DNA of 64,000 nt from Lentinus brumalis (taxonomy: Eukaryota; Basidiomycota; Agaricomycetes; Polyporales; Polyporaceae). The notes under the pieces are model-generated. The model ran no database searches. It saw nothing but the letters and a program-made list of their open reading frames with translations, and was not told the DNA's origin. The DNA is taken from assembly GCA_001792895.1 (NCBI GenBank), contig MARA01000050.1, positions 1-64,000 on the forward strand, written 5' to 3'. Every line of letters begins with the position of its first letter. Position 1 is the first letter of the stretch. Shown piece by piece: positions 11,150-20,857 of the stretch. Both the position numbers and the translations under genes were made by a program.

Positions 11150-13275
11150 AGCAATACACTACTCAGGGGACGGTGACATGGACCACCTCTCCATTATATA
11201 CATAAGCCTGACATGAACAGGGAAACTGTATAGTCATTATTATGAAGGGAACAGGTTCGGCCACAATGTACAGAGCCATGGCATGAACAGGCTATCACCT
11301 ATGGCTATCAGTGTGACATGAACGGGATATGTGAGCAGGTCATTATAGTACCTCGAACAAGACATCACTCAGACGCTGTCTTGGTGTGGTGAACGGGGCC
11401 CTGATGTCGCCAAGAGACGTGATGTGAACGGACTATACCATATGCTCATTCTGGAGACAGGAACAAGCGAGGTGGCATGGCTTTTGGAGTGTCACGAACG
11501 GGACACACAGCATGGTCATTCCAGTGACATGAACAGGAACGGCAATATAGGCATCTGCCCATAATGATAAGTGCATTCCCGCTGCTCACACACACCATTA
11601 CCTATTGTGGAGTTGCAACCTAGAGTTGAGCCAGGAAGTACCAACATTGTTGAAATCAGGACTTCCTGCTGATATGAGCCCTGCTACTAAGGGACATGGG
11701 GTGCATATATTGAGAGGGGCCTGTTATTATGCCACCAGCTAGGGAGAAGACGAACATGTACGCATGCAGTTTGTGCTCTGGTTGTGCGAACAAGATATTT
11801 ATGTAGTCACTGTGATTAAGGGAACAGAGGCCTCCACATTGCCCACAGACATGGCATGTACGGGCCATGCTCTATAGTCACGAGCATGACTCGAACAGGA
11901 TATATTGCTTAATCATTGAAGTGACTCGAACAGAGCACCACCTAGAGGCAGCATCAGTGAGGGGAACGGTGCATGATATATAGCCATTCTAGTAACCTGA
12001 ACACAGAGGTACCCAATATCTAGTATGGTGGAAGGAACGAGGCACACTGAGTTAGCACAAATGTAATATGATCAAGGCGTGGTATAGCTATTATAGTGAG
12101 TTGATCAGAAAGAGGCTGAATTCCCAGGTGTGTTGCCCGAACGGAGATACATGTGGTGGTCATTCAGGAGGATCGAACGGAGGTCCTACGATCAACACTG
12201 CAGTGATATGAACAGGAGATCACTTGGATTTTGCTGGAAGCCACCAGAGGCAAACAGTGTTGGTAAGGACATGAGCAGTAAATTCTAGGACTTTACTGAA
12301 AGTTGCCATCATTGAGATGTCTTCACAAGAGCCGTATGATAAGGACCCAAGCATCACTCATAGATGTGGAGTGAACAGTAGATATAATTCAGGACGACAG
12401 TGATCTGAACAAAGCATACATGATTATCCCATGGTGCTGCTCGGAACAAGAACCTCATTGTTGTCACTGCAGTTATGTGAACAGACCGTCACTTGTGCCA
12501 TTACACTGATGTGAACGGAACACATCACATTCATGACAATTGTGATGTGAACAGAGCCCATCGCTGTAATCACTTATGTGCTGTGAACGGAACACATTGC
12601 TGTAAACACTATTGTAATGCGAACGGGTTTCCCAAGGATGCTCACGGAGGTGGAAGGATCAGCTCCGATCACATTGGGCAGATTGGTGATGTGAACGGGA
12701 ACACCACCCGGAGGGGCATCTTTGCAGGATGCCTTCATCGAGAGCACAACATAACTCATAACAAGTGTGATCATCGCTGTAATCACTTATGTGCTGTGAA
12801 CGGAACACATTGCTGTAAACACTATTGTAATGCGAACGGGTTTCCCAAGGATGCTCACGGAGGTGGAAGGATCAGCTCCGATCACATTGGGCAGATTGGT
12901 GATGTGAACGGGAACACCACCCGGAGGGGCATCTTTGCAGGATGCCTGCATTGAGAGCACACATAACAGTGGTCATCTCCGGGTACAAACACTAGGAATA
13001 GGAACAGATAACAGTTTGCACATGCATTACGTTGTGTGTTGCAGTACAGTACTCTGAACACCCCGTATATATGAGCACTACAGTGCTGCGTACACATGAC
13101 CAGAGGTCATCACTGGGGCCATGCGAACAGCTACCAAGAAGGATCCCCTGAATGTGACATGAACAGGTCATGAAATATGAGAACTACACTGATATGATCA
13201 TCTACAACATTGTACCCATACCAGTGAGGTGAACATACACAATGTAGTTCACACTCTGGTGATGTGAACGGCCAA
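11150..13275 (+). repeat. Degenerate GTGA-YR-TGAAC-RG motif array
   Basis: A word close to GTGACATGAACAGG or GTGATGTGAACGG recurs roughly 35 times, mostly in plus orientation, with tens of bases of unrelated sequence between copies (for example near 11212, 11281, 11316, 11390, 11429, 11520, 12210, 12510, 12549, 12686, 13156, 13260). The core TGAAC plus RG is the best kept part. There is no open gene. A likely role, by analogy with other DNA transposons, is a subterminal array bound by the transposase; this is inference. Confidence 0.7.
12561..12950 (+). repeat. 213-bp tandem duplication within the motif array
   Basis: The segment starting TCGCTGTAATCACTTATG at 12561 starts again at 12774. 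Because 213 is a multiple of three, an open frame of 153 codons with two 71-codon repeats (rich in Cys, His, Asn) arises here. It lacks any recognisable domain and is read here as a by-product of the duplication. Confidence 0.85.
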
Positions 13276-13577
13276 GATACTTACCTATGCCAGCAACAAC
13301 AAGCAGGCCACAGCAGATTGAAAATAGCAAACAGCTAAGCCGTTCCAATCCTGAGACGTCCTTGCACCAGCTCACAAAGGCACAAATGATTCGTGTAGCT
13401 GTGTGTTGTCTTGACTGGTCCAGCCTCAATGATAAATACCTCCGAGTTCTATGCTCAAGTTATAAGAGATGATGGTACACCACCCTAGCAGCGGGCTTGT
13501 GCATGCTCCTTTTCATATGGTCGCAGGAGGAGCATTACAAGATAACCAACTCTGATCCGGACTCAGGGCCGGAATCA
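13276..13577. other. Non-coding spacer
   Basis: Nothing recognisable. Only very short frames exist, and the motif array has faded. Confidence 0.5.
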
Positions 13578-14071
13578 CACAGTGCAGCACTCACCGGCCA
13601 AGGCTCGCTATTCTGGTAGGTGGGAGACTGGCTGGCTATAGGCTGGACAACCGCCAGCAAGCAAGCTCTGCTCGGATGTCTCTCAAGCTGGACACTTACC
13701 CCAAGTCCGAAGGCTGGGGCCAAGCTATTAGGATGACAATATCATTGCACCAACCTATTGGCCATCTAAAGGCTGAGCTCGATGACACTAGGTAGTTGCC
13801 GCCTACCACAGGTGGGCTGACCTACACAGTGCAGCACTCACCGGCCAAGGCTCGCTATTCTGGTAGGTGGGAGACTGGCTGGCTATAGGCTGGACAACTG
13901 CCAGCAAGCAAGCTCTGCTCGGATGTCTCTCAAGCTGGACACTTACCCCAAGTCCGAAGGCTGGGGCCAAGCTATTATGATGACAATATCATTGCACCAA
14001 CCTATTGGCCATCTAAAGGCTGAGCTCGATGACACTAGGTAGTTGCTATCTACCACAGGTAGGCTGACCTA
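13578..14071 (+). repeat. 247-bp tandem repeat (two units)
   Basis: CACAGTGCAGCACTCACCGG starts at 13578 and again at 13825. The two units differ at only a few bases (ACCGCC/ACTGCC, GCCGCC/GCTATC). No coding frame of note. Confidence 0.9.
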
Positions 14072-14439
14072 CACTGGTATGATCCAGCTCTGTACAGGCA
14101 GGGGAGCGCAAGATGAACCTCACTAAAGAGTCCAGGAGGCACTCCCCATAGCCCAGTATATACCATGCTCATAGATGATCCTACATCAGTAGCGCCCCAG
14201 GGGTGCCCTGCAGTCAAGGATCATGGATACCCATGTGTGGGATCTATGCCGTTCATGTCACCACCATATATATAGTAGACTCTGTGTTCAGGCCACTAAG
14301 ATGCTGTGATGTGGTATTCTTGTTCACTGTACATTTATGAGAGGATCAGGATGGCTGAACAGGTTTGTTTCAGTCACCTTGGAGGAGATTAGTCAGTCTG
14401 TATGGGATACTATCATGGGGTAGTATACTGAGTGGGTTG
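14072..14439. other. Right terminal segment of the duplicated unit
   Basis: Non-coding. Words matching the array motif occur here in the inverted orientation (CCGTTCATGTCACC near 14250, GTGTTCAGGCCAC near 14284), and one forward copy is near 14355. The segment ends at the common boundary ...GAGTGGGTTG. No terminal inverted partner of this end was found within the window. Confidence 0.55.
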
Positions 14440-14511
14440 TACGACCTCCTTGGTATGTCACTAAAACACATGTCACATTGGCACGTTTGGAAAGCGGCGA
14501 CCCCGGCGCAG

Positions 14512-14757
14512 TCACATCTCCAAAGGCGGTTCCGTCGTTAGGACAGCCTCCTCATCAGGGAACAAGGTGCGAAACCACTCATACTGCTCTTCCACGACAA
14601 TCGACTCCTCCAAAGCCAACATCGACTGCAACTCCTCCTCGTTCAACTCGCTAGTCGGAGAGGACGAGCGCGATTGTTCATCCAGGTCGCGGAGGGTTTG
14701 CAGATCCCACCCGCCGATCGGCACCCAGGGCGGCGGGGGACTGTCCGACCGCGCCAC
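14512..14757 (-). CDS. Short acidic ORF, unknown (81 aa)
   Basis: ATG to stop, 81 codons, with a Pro-rich start (SPPPPWVPIGGW) followed by an acidic helix-forming part (LNEEELQSMLALEES). It is GC-richer than its surroundings, which suggests real coding sequence or a gene fragment. No family was recognised. It lies just beyond the right edge of copy 1. Confidence 0.3.
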   Translation of the reverse strand: MARSDSPPPPWVPIGGWDLQTLRDLDEQSRSSSPTSELNEEELQSMLALEESIVVEEQYEWFRTLFPDEEAVLTTEPPLEM

Positions 14758-15111
14758 ATAGCTCAGTAGATGTGTCCCACCCTAGTGACCCATACAAACT
14801 GACAATCGGGCATTGAGGTGGTATGATCGGACCTGATCATATGATGTGTTCTGGCATATACATGGGCTGTTCAGGGTCATATTCCAGGTCAATCCGACAG
14901 CATTGCTGGGTGGTTTGGCATTCCTTTGGCATGCATTGTGGGTCAGTATACCTGCTGCTGGTACTGTTCAAGGGGTCAGTGGTAACCTGCACGCATGCCA
15001 TCCAGGGATAAAGCTGGTGTAACGATCAGGGCTGGTGATCTGGTATGTACAAGCATGTATGTGGGGTGATCAAGATGGTCTCACAGGAGGCTCTGACTTG
15101 GTGCACACATG
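14758..15111. other. Non-coding, with inverted array-like words
   Basis: No gene. CTGTTCAGGGTCAT near 14868 and CTGTTCAAGGGGTCAG near 14967 resemble the array motif read on the opposite strand. Confidence 0.4.
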
Positions 15112-15725
15112 GACGTGGGGTGTTCAGGAGAGTGTTCTGGGGATGTCCCAGCACCATTCGGACACGGACGTGGGGTGTTCGGGACAGCATTTCGGGGACG
15201 TTCCAGCACCGTTCAGACACGGACGTGGGGTGTTCGGGACAGCATTTTGGGGACGTTCCAGCACCATTCGGACACGGACGTGGGGTGTTCGGGACAGCAT
15301 TTCGGGGACGTTCCAGCACCGTTCGGACATGGACGTGGGGTGTTCGGGACAGCATTTCGGGGACGTTCCAGCACCGTTCGGACACGGACGTGGGGTGTTC
15401 GGGACAGCATTTCGGGGACGTTCCAGCACCGTTCGGACACGGACGTGGGGTGTTCGGGACAGCATTTCGGGGACGTTCCAGCACCGTTCGGACACGGACG
15501 TGGGGTGTTCGGGACAGCATTTCGGGGACGTTCCAGCACCGTTCGGACACGGACGTGGGGTGTTCGGGACAGCATTTCGGGGACGTTCCAGCACCATTCG
15601 GACATGGACGTGGGGTGTTCGGGACAGCATTTCGGGGACGTTCCAGCACCGTTCGGACACGGATGTGGGGCGTTCGGGACAGCATTTCGGGGACGTTCCA
15701 GCACCGTTCGGACATGGACACTCGG
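15112..15725 (+). repeat. 55-bp minisatellite, about 11 units
   Basis: The word GACGTGGGGTGTTCGGGACA starts at 15112, 15167, 15222 and so on every 55 bp up to 15662. Units differ by one to a few bases, with the first unit the most divergent. 55 is not a multiple of three and the unit lacks stops on either strand, so long frames appear in several frames on both strands; these are artefacts of the repeat. Confidence 0.95.
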
Positions 15726-16104
15726 AAGTGAAGGCCTTGTGTAACATATGCACACATGTCAGGAAACCTGTTTCCCACTATCCCTGCTGTGTGATGCTAG
15801 GTGAAGCCATAGAGTGGTAGTGATCCTTGAGAGTGATAGAGATCCCCACATCAAACAGAGCTGCCTGTCTCCAGCCTGAACAGCGCTACAGCAGTCCGTG
15901 TTGTAATGGTAGGTACAGAACATAGTATGAGCAGAGGATGCATGCTCCATGACAAGCTAGAGTGAGGGACATTGTCACCAAGTCATCACTGGCATTGGTT
16001 TAGCAAACAGACACATATTGCAACATCACATGAGGGATTTTTCAGCCACTACATACACTGGATACAGAAGTGCAGCTACTAGTGCATAATGAAGGCCTTC
16101 CACT
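15726..16104. other. Non-coding spacer
   Basis: No gene or repeat recognised. It is moderately AT-rich and directly follows the minisatellite. Confidence 0.5.
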
Positions 16105-17150
16105 TCAGGCAGCATCGGGATTCCAACCCTCTGCAACCCTTTCCAATTGATCATTGTAGATACACCACTTAGCCCAGTCAATTGTCGCGCAATGCATCCT
16201 ATACCCCTGAGCCGCTTCTAAAGCCGTCTTCAACGCTCCTCGTTCAACCTGCAGGTATGCCAAGTGACGCGAGCTGTACTGATTCAACAGCGCAGCGCTT
16301 TCCAGCACATGAGCCTGCATCGCTTCTCTATAAGCCGATGAAGATGAATCGGGCTCGGAGGCACGGGGACGAGGGGAGATGAACGATCCGGTGCCACTGG
16401 CAGGTGCTGCGGGAGTAATCCAGCGCCCGGACGTATTGTAGGTGGGGGCTGGGTTGCGAGGGCTGGTGAGCTGGGAGTCAGCGTGCGGTGGGAGCACCTG
16501 GGACGAACGGGGGAATGCGGGCGAATGCGCCTGATCGGGCGATCGGGCCTCGTCGGGCGAACGGGCTTGATCGGGCGAACGGGCTTGATCGGGCGAATGT
16601 GCGTGGTCGGGCGAATGTGCGTGGTCATGCGGAGCTCGTGGCGTCGGGGTGCTACCAGATACCAGCCGTGGGCTTTCAGCAAGCGGGCGAGCTTCGTTCA
16701 TCGGGCTGATTGTCCCTCCACGGATGGGAGAGAGAGGCGACGGGGAGCTGGGGACGTCCTCCTCCATTGAGATAGGGTGCCACAGAGGTGAAATATCGGG
16801 GCGGGGAGGAGTTGCCACAGTAGTAATGGGAGAAAGCGGCCCCTCGTCGGAAATCAACATCTGACCCATAATAGGCGATATTGCCATGCGGTCGTCCCCA
16901 GACCCATCCGCATCTGGCGAGCCAAGCGTGAACGGACTGGGACAGGACCGTGCTGCAGCAAGAAGCTGTTCAGAACATTCCATGAATTCAGATACAGGGT
17001 ATACTCACCCGAAGATTCCTCCTGCGCGTCGATGCTTGCCATACGAGCATCACCCGATTCGTCCAGGGCGAGACCGAGTGGTGAAAGAGAACGGGTTTCT
17101 GCAGAGGGGCGTGCACGAGACAGCCTCGGCTTTTTCGATCGTCTGGCCAT
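16105..17150 (-). CDS. Unknown protein with SPDxAR/SPDxAH repeats (329 aa)
   Basis: Exon 1 is 17009-17150 and exon 2 is 16105-16952, joined over a 56-bp GT-AG intron in phase, giving 329 aa. The N-terminus is basic (MARRSKKPRLSRARP), like a nuclear localisation signal. The middle is Ser/Pro-rich and holds about seven SPDQAR/SPDHAH hexapeptides encoded by a TCGGGCGA-containing DNA repeat (about 16530-16625). The C-terminal 75 residues look folded and helical (EAMQAHVLESAALLNQY...WAKWCIYNDQLERV). No known family was recognised. It is transcribed divergently from the Zn2Cys6 gene. Confidence 0.65.
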
Positions 17151-17562
17151 GCGCCCGGTGTGCCGCTAATAGGATTGATGTGAGTATTCAGGACGGCACT
17201 GGTGTGCTCACTCGCAGGAACTTACCGGGGATCAATGGGCTCCCAGTTCTCCAACTTGGGGATGAGAACACAGCGACTGTGGAAGAGCTATGTCGCAACT
17301 AGCAGAGCTGGGTACGAGGCCGGCGGAGATGTGAGACAATACCGGGAGCCGTGTGGAGACGAGTCGATCGTGGTCGACGAGTGAGGATGCAGTGGGTACA
17401 ACCCACCCGAACACAGGACCACGTGATGGTGAACTCAGACGTCGGGCGACATGCGCTGGCGCCCGAGCGGCTTGACTTGCTCATTCCTTGTTCGCTCATC
17501 GCTCTCTCGACTCTTGAGAACTCTCTGCCGTCTGACTAGCTTTATTATTGCTTCGCTTTGAT
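17151..17562. promoter_or_regulatory. Divergent intergenic promoter region
   Basis: 412 bp between two divergent start codons. No clear TATA box was seen. A CT-rich stretch (CTCTCTCGACTCTTGAG) lies about 50 bp before the downstream ATG. Confidence 0.35.
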
Positions 17563-20322
17563 ATGTCAACGCCGCCAACCATGGACATCAAGACCCTCCT
17601 CACCAAAATCCGGGAAGCAACGGATCTAATTCAGTCGGGCTGGCTGGCTCGACCTCCCATAGGGCACCCCCGTCGTTTGACGTGGCAGCGCTGCTGCCGC
17701 GAAGAGATTCGGAAGCTCAAGGAGCTTATGCGCGCCGTCAAGGAACCTCTCCCCGTCCCACCCCTCGTCCTTGCCCTGCTCGTGGAGCACGCTCGGGCGG
17801 TCTCGGCCAACGAAAAGGACTACAACTACGAGGCCCTGAACCCGGACAACTCGATTGACAAGGCGGGCGCGTACTTTACGAGGGATGACACGTACAAGGT
17901 TCGGGTGAAGAAAAGCGGATGGTGGACGGACTTAGGTGCGTGGAACACAGCTGTGCTACCGATTCCGTCGCTAACCACGGATCCTCTACTCATGAAGGAG
18001 GAAACCCGAAGCCGTGTGCAGCTGCTACGGATGGGCGTCGGGCGAATGAAGAAGACCCGTCCGCCGTCCGCAAGGACAATCATGCGCCCGGATCCCGCAA
18101 AGCCGCCCCCAGCGAGCGCGAAGCCGGTTCGGCTGCCTCAGAGCGCAAGCCAGTACTCTCCGCCAACCAAACGGACAGTCGCAGGACAACCCGGGCGCGG
18201 GCTCGCGCTCAAGCAGAACCAGAAGCCGCCCTCCCGCCCGACATGCACGCGCCACCTGCAGCTCAGCGACCTACCCCCAAACCTGCTCCTCGTACCCAAT
18301 CCAAGGCACCTCCAGAGAGCTCTGCCGCTGGCTCGAGGGATGTCTCGCTCACCCCCTCACCTGCGGCGCAAGACGAGGGGGTCTGGGACCCTGCGTCCAA
18401 GCAGATTGCTGACGCGTGGTTGATCTCGGTGCGTCAACATAATTTTGGTTGTGTATGCTAATGCTCACGCAACTTTATGAAGCCCAAGAAGTGCAAGAAA
18501 TGCCATGCGGCAGGTCATACGTGCCGCGTGAACCTGGTCCATGGCGTCGCATGCAACCGATGCACAAACTCGAGCGTCGGTTGCAGCTTTGCCGCCAAGC
18601 AGCCCCCGAGCGGCCCCAAGTGGACGTATGATCAGCGACGCTGGATCCTGGTTCATTGGGCCCGGAACGCGCAGGCTAATACGTCCTACCCATCGGAGGT
18701 GCCTGCAAAGTTCCCTCTTGACTTCGCACCACCAGCTTGGTTCGTCGATGAGCTGCAGGCAGCCCGTGGCAAGGACACAGAGACCACGAAGAAGCGAAGC
18801 AAACGCCCTCGAGCTGATTCTCCCGTTGGGCAGAAGCGTCGCCCCGTCGTCGCGCCGACCACGGACTCGGGCGAAGACAGTTCGAGCGTGAAGGCGGCCA
18901 CCCCGGTCAGGCGCAAGCGGTCGAAGCGGTCAAAGAGCAAATCAATCAACGTCCACCTCGACAGCGATGATGGAGATGTTGAGGACCGCGGCAGCGACGA
19001 TGACAGGGTGGAAGGCCTGGCTGACCTTCGCCCGATAAAGCGTGCTCGGACCGACTCTCGGGCGAGCAGTGCAGTGCCGCATTCGCGGGGTGAGTCCGAT
19101 CCATTCGAGGAGATGTAGGATATTGACTGACTGACTAGTACGATGGAAACAATTACGCAACATAGAGCACATGCTGCGCGACGGCCCGGCTACCTCGGCG
19201 GCATCCATCACACGGCACATCACTACAGGGCTCTCGAGTGCCGCCGAAGAGTATGCACCCGACTTCGACCACCTGCTGGAGCCCATGGTTGGGCATCACC
19301 CGCACTCCTTCGTCCCTCCCTTGGCCCGCCCCACCCCATCGTTTGCGGTCATCAGTCCAACCAGCGCTGGTCCTCAATTGGTCAACAGAATCAACGTGAA
19401 CAACGCAGCGTTTGAGTCTGGGCTGGCGGCTCTGTGGGAGGCGGTTCGTCGCCAGCAGTTTGCGCATGCCAGCTTCCAGGAGGAGGCCCGCCGGGAGCTT
19501 ATGGAGCTGAAGAGTTCGCTTTCCGCGGCTTCCTTGGCTTCGGTTTCAGTCGCTCATGAGCGCGACACCCTTCGTCAAGAATCGGACGAGAAGGCGGCCG
19601 AGATCAAACGGCTCCGATCCCAAGTCCTAGCCCTGCAGGCCCGCCTGGACGCTGCAAATGTTCCCGGCCCCACTCCTTTTGCCATGGCGGACGTGGCACA
19701 TGCGGGGGCCGCGCAGCTTGTCCCGGTGGATGCCCCCAAGCCTACTGCCCTCGCACTCGCGCCACTGCTGCTGGCCAGGGATTACCCGGATCTCCACGGC
19801 GCGAAATGCAGCGCGGATGCAGCGCCATACGACCATGTGGTCGTCCCCGTATCTCATCCCTCCCAGGCCGTGGATGACCCCGCCGCTACACTGCTCATGG
19901 AGGATGAGGATCAAGCAGGCTGTCCGCCCAGCAGAGCGGCGTCCCATGGAGATCAGTCACCGTCGGGCGATCAAGACGAGCCGATGCCCGACAGCGAGGA
20001 GAATCCACCGGCAGTCGAATCGACCACGGTGTTGTACGGGGCCTCGGGCGCATCTCGGTCCCGGGATGCCATGCGTAATACCAGCTCACCTCCGATATCC
20101 TCCAGGCCATCGTCGCCGTGCCTTCTGCCCGCGCAATGTGACGGGTTCCGTGAGCTCTCGGCATACGCGTCGTCGACCGAGAGCACGAAGTCAGTGCGTG
20201 GCTTACGCGCACTGTCGCGAGAGCCGCACAGCGACACCGCCGCGGGCGAAGAGCCGATTGCATTGATGGAGACGACGGGCGAACAGCCAGCCACTGAGGA
20301 GGGCGAGTTGGTGGAGACATAG
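17563..20322 (+). CDS. Zn2Cys6-cluster protein with coiled coil (864 aa)
   Basis: Exons 17563-17935, 17998-18428, 18483-19089 and 19139-20322 join in phase over introns of 49-62 bp. The N-terminal 125 residues look folded (KIREATDLIQSGWLARPP...WWTDL); a Pro/Ala/Arg-rich linker follows. Exon 3 opens with C-x2-C-x6-C-x9-C-x2-C-x6-C (KKCKKCHAAGHTC...ACNRCTNSSVGC), which fits the fungal Zn(II)2Cys6 binuclear cluster spacing. Basic patches (KKRSKRPR, RRKRSKRSKSK) follow the cluster. The last exon has a coiled coil (about 19440-19660: RRELMELKSSL, EIKRLRSQVLALQARL) and an acidic, Ser-rich tail. Likely a nuclear DNA- or chromatin-binding protein. The cluster sits mid-protein rather than N-terminal, as in the antisense gene inside the retrotransposons. 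It may be part of the KDZ unit or a host gene between copies. Confidence 0.75.
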
Positions 20323-20815
20323 AGAGCCGGCAGTAGCACACGGACTCCGGGTTGTGTCCCCGCATATAGTGTATATGTTGTGTACCGCAATAGCATTCAT
20401 TGGTGACGGCTTGCGTCGTAAAATGCTGCATCTGTGTCAGGTCCGCCCGCCAGTGCTTCGCCCGCCAATGCTTCGCCCGAAGGCCATTCTCCCGAACGTC
20501 CTCCGCCCGATGGACACCCGCCCGATAGACACCCGCCCGAGAGGCACGACCGCCCGAAAAGCACACATCGGACGTATTCTGTTCCAACCGCTTCCCGCAG
20601 GTGCCATTCAGACCAATCAATAGTCATTCAGGTCAGGGAAATACACAGAGACTAAGGACAGGATGCGAGAGGGAGGGCTGCGGATACAGGGCAAGGAACA
20701 TAGTAATCATAGGTAGTAGAGGCGGCCGCATGCTGCGACCAGGAGCTGCTTAGTTCGTATGCGGATCGGGCGAATATCATAACTAGACTGTGTGACGACC
20801 GTACAGCGGGGTATA
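20323..20815. repeat. Intergenic region with CGCCCG-rich short repeats
   Basis: 20440-20560 holds a run of GCTTCGCCCGCCAAT, CGCCCGAAGG and ACCCGCCCGAT units of irregular 10-17 bp spacing. No supported gene is present. Since position 1 is an arbitrary cut, this stretch may already belong to copy 2 of the duplication. Confidence 0.5.
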
Positions 20816-20857
20816 TCGACGTAAGAGGTCGGCACACATACCTCGGGCCTTCCGCGC

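Larger units (their letters stand above)
1..14439. repeat. Segmental duplication copy 1 (KDZ-TET/JBP-HMG unit)
   Basis: This stretch is repeated almost base for base at 20816-63160 once the inserted elements there are removed. The offset is 20815 at the left, 33627 in the middle and 48721 at the right, changing only at insertions and single-base indels. Differences noticed: a G run of 5 versus 4 near 181, C/T near 307, A/G near 3229, one C fewer near 4312, one C fewer near 10799, and T/G near 13975. The right edge is sharp: both copies end in GAGTGGGTTG (to 14439 and 63160) and then diverge completely. The left edge lies outside the window. The content is that of a KDZ-type DNA transposon with TET/JBP and HMG cargo. 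Confidence 0.95.

Noticed and set aside
12493..12954. 153-codon Cys/His/Asn-rich ORF
   Set aside because: It arises from the 213-bp duplication in the non-coding motif array, and the flanks show no splice-consistent coding extension.
14440..14500. Terminal inverted repeat partner of the unit's right end just after the copy 1 boundary
   Set aside because: The reverse complement of GAGTGGGTTG and its neighbours was not found there; CAACCCAC near 17399 matches only 8 bases.
15026..15820. Several overlapping ORFs of 180-261 codons on both strands
   Set aside because: They are products of the 55-bp minisatellite, whose unit lacks stop codons and whose length is not a multiple of three.
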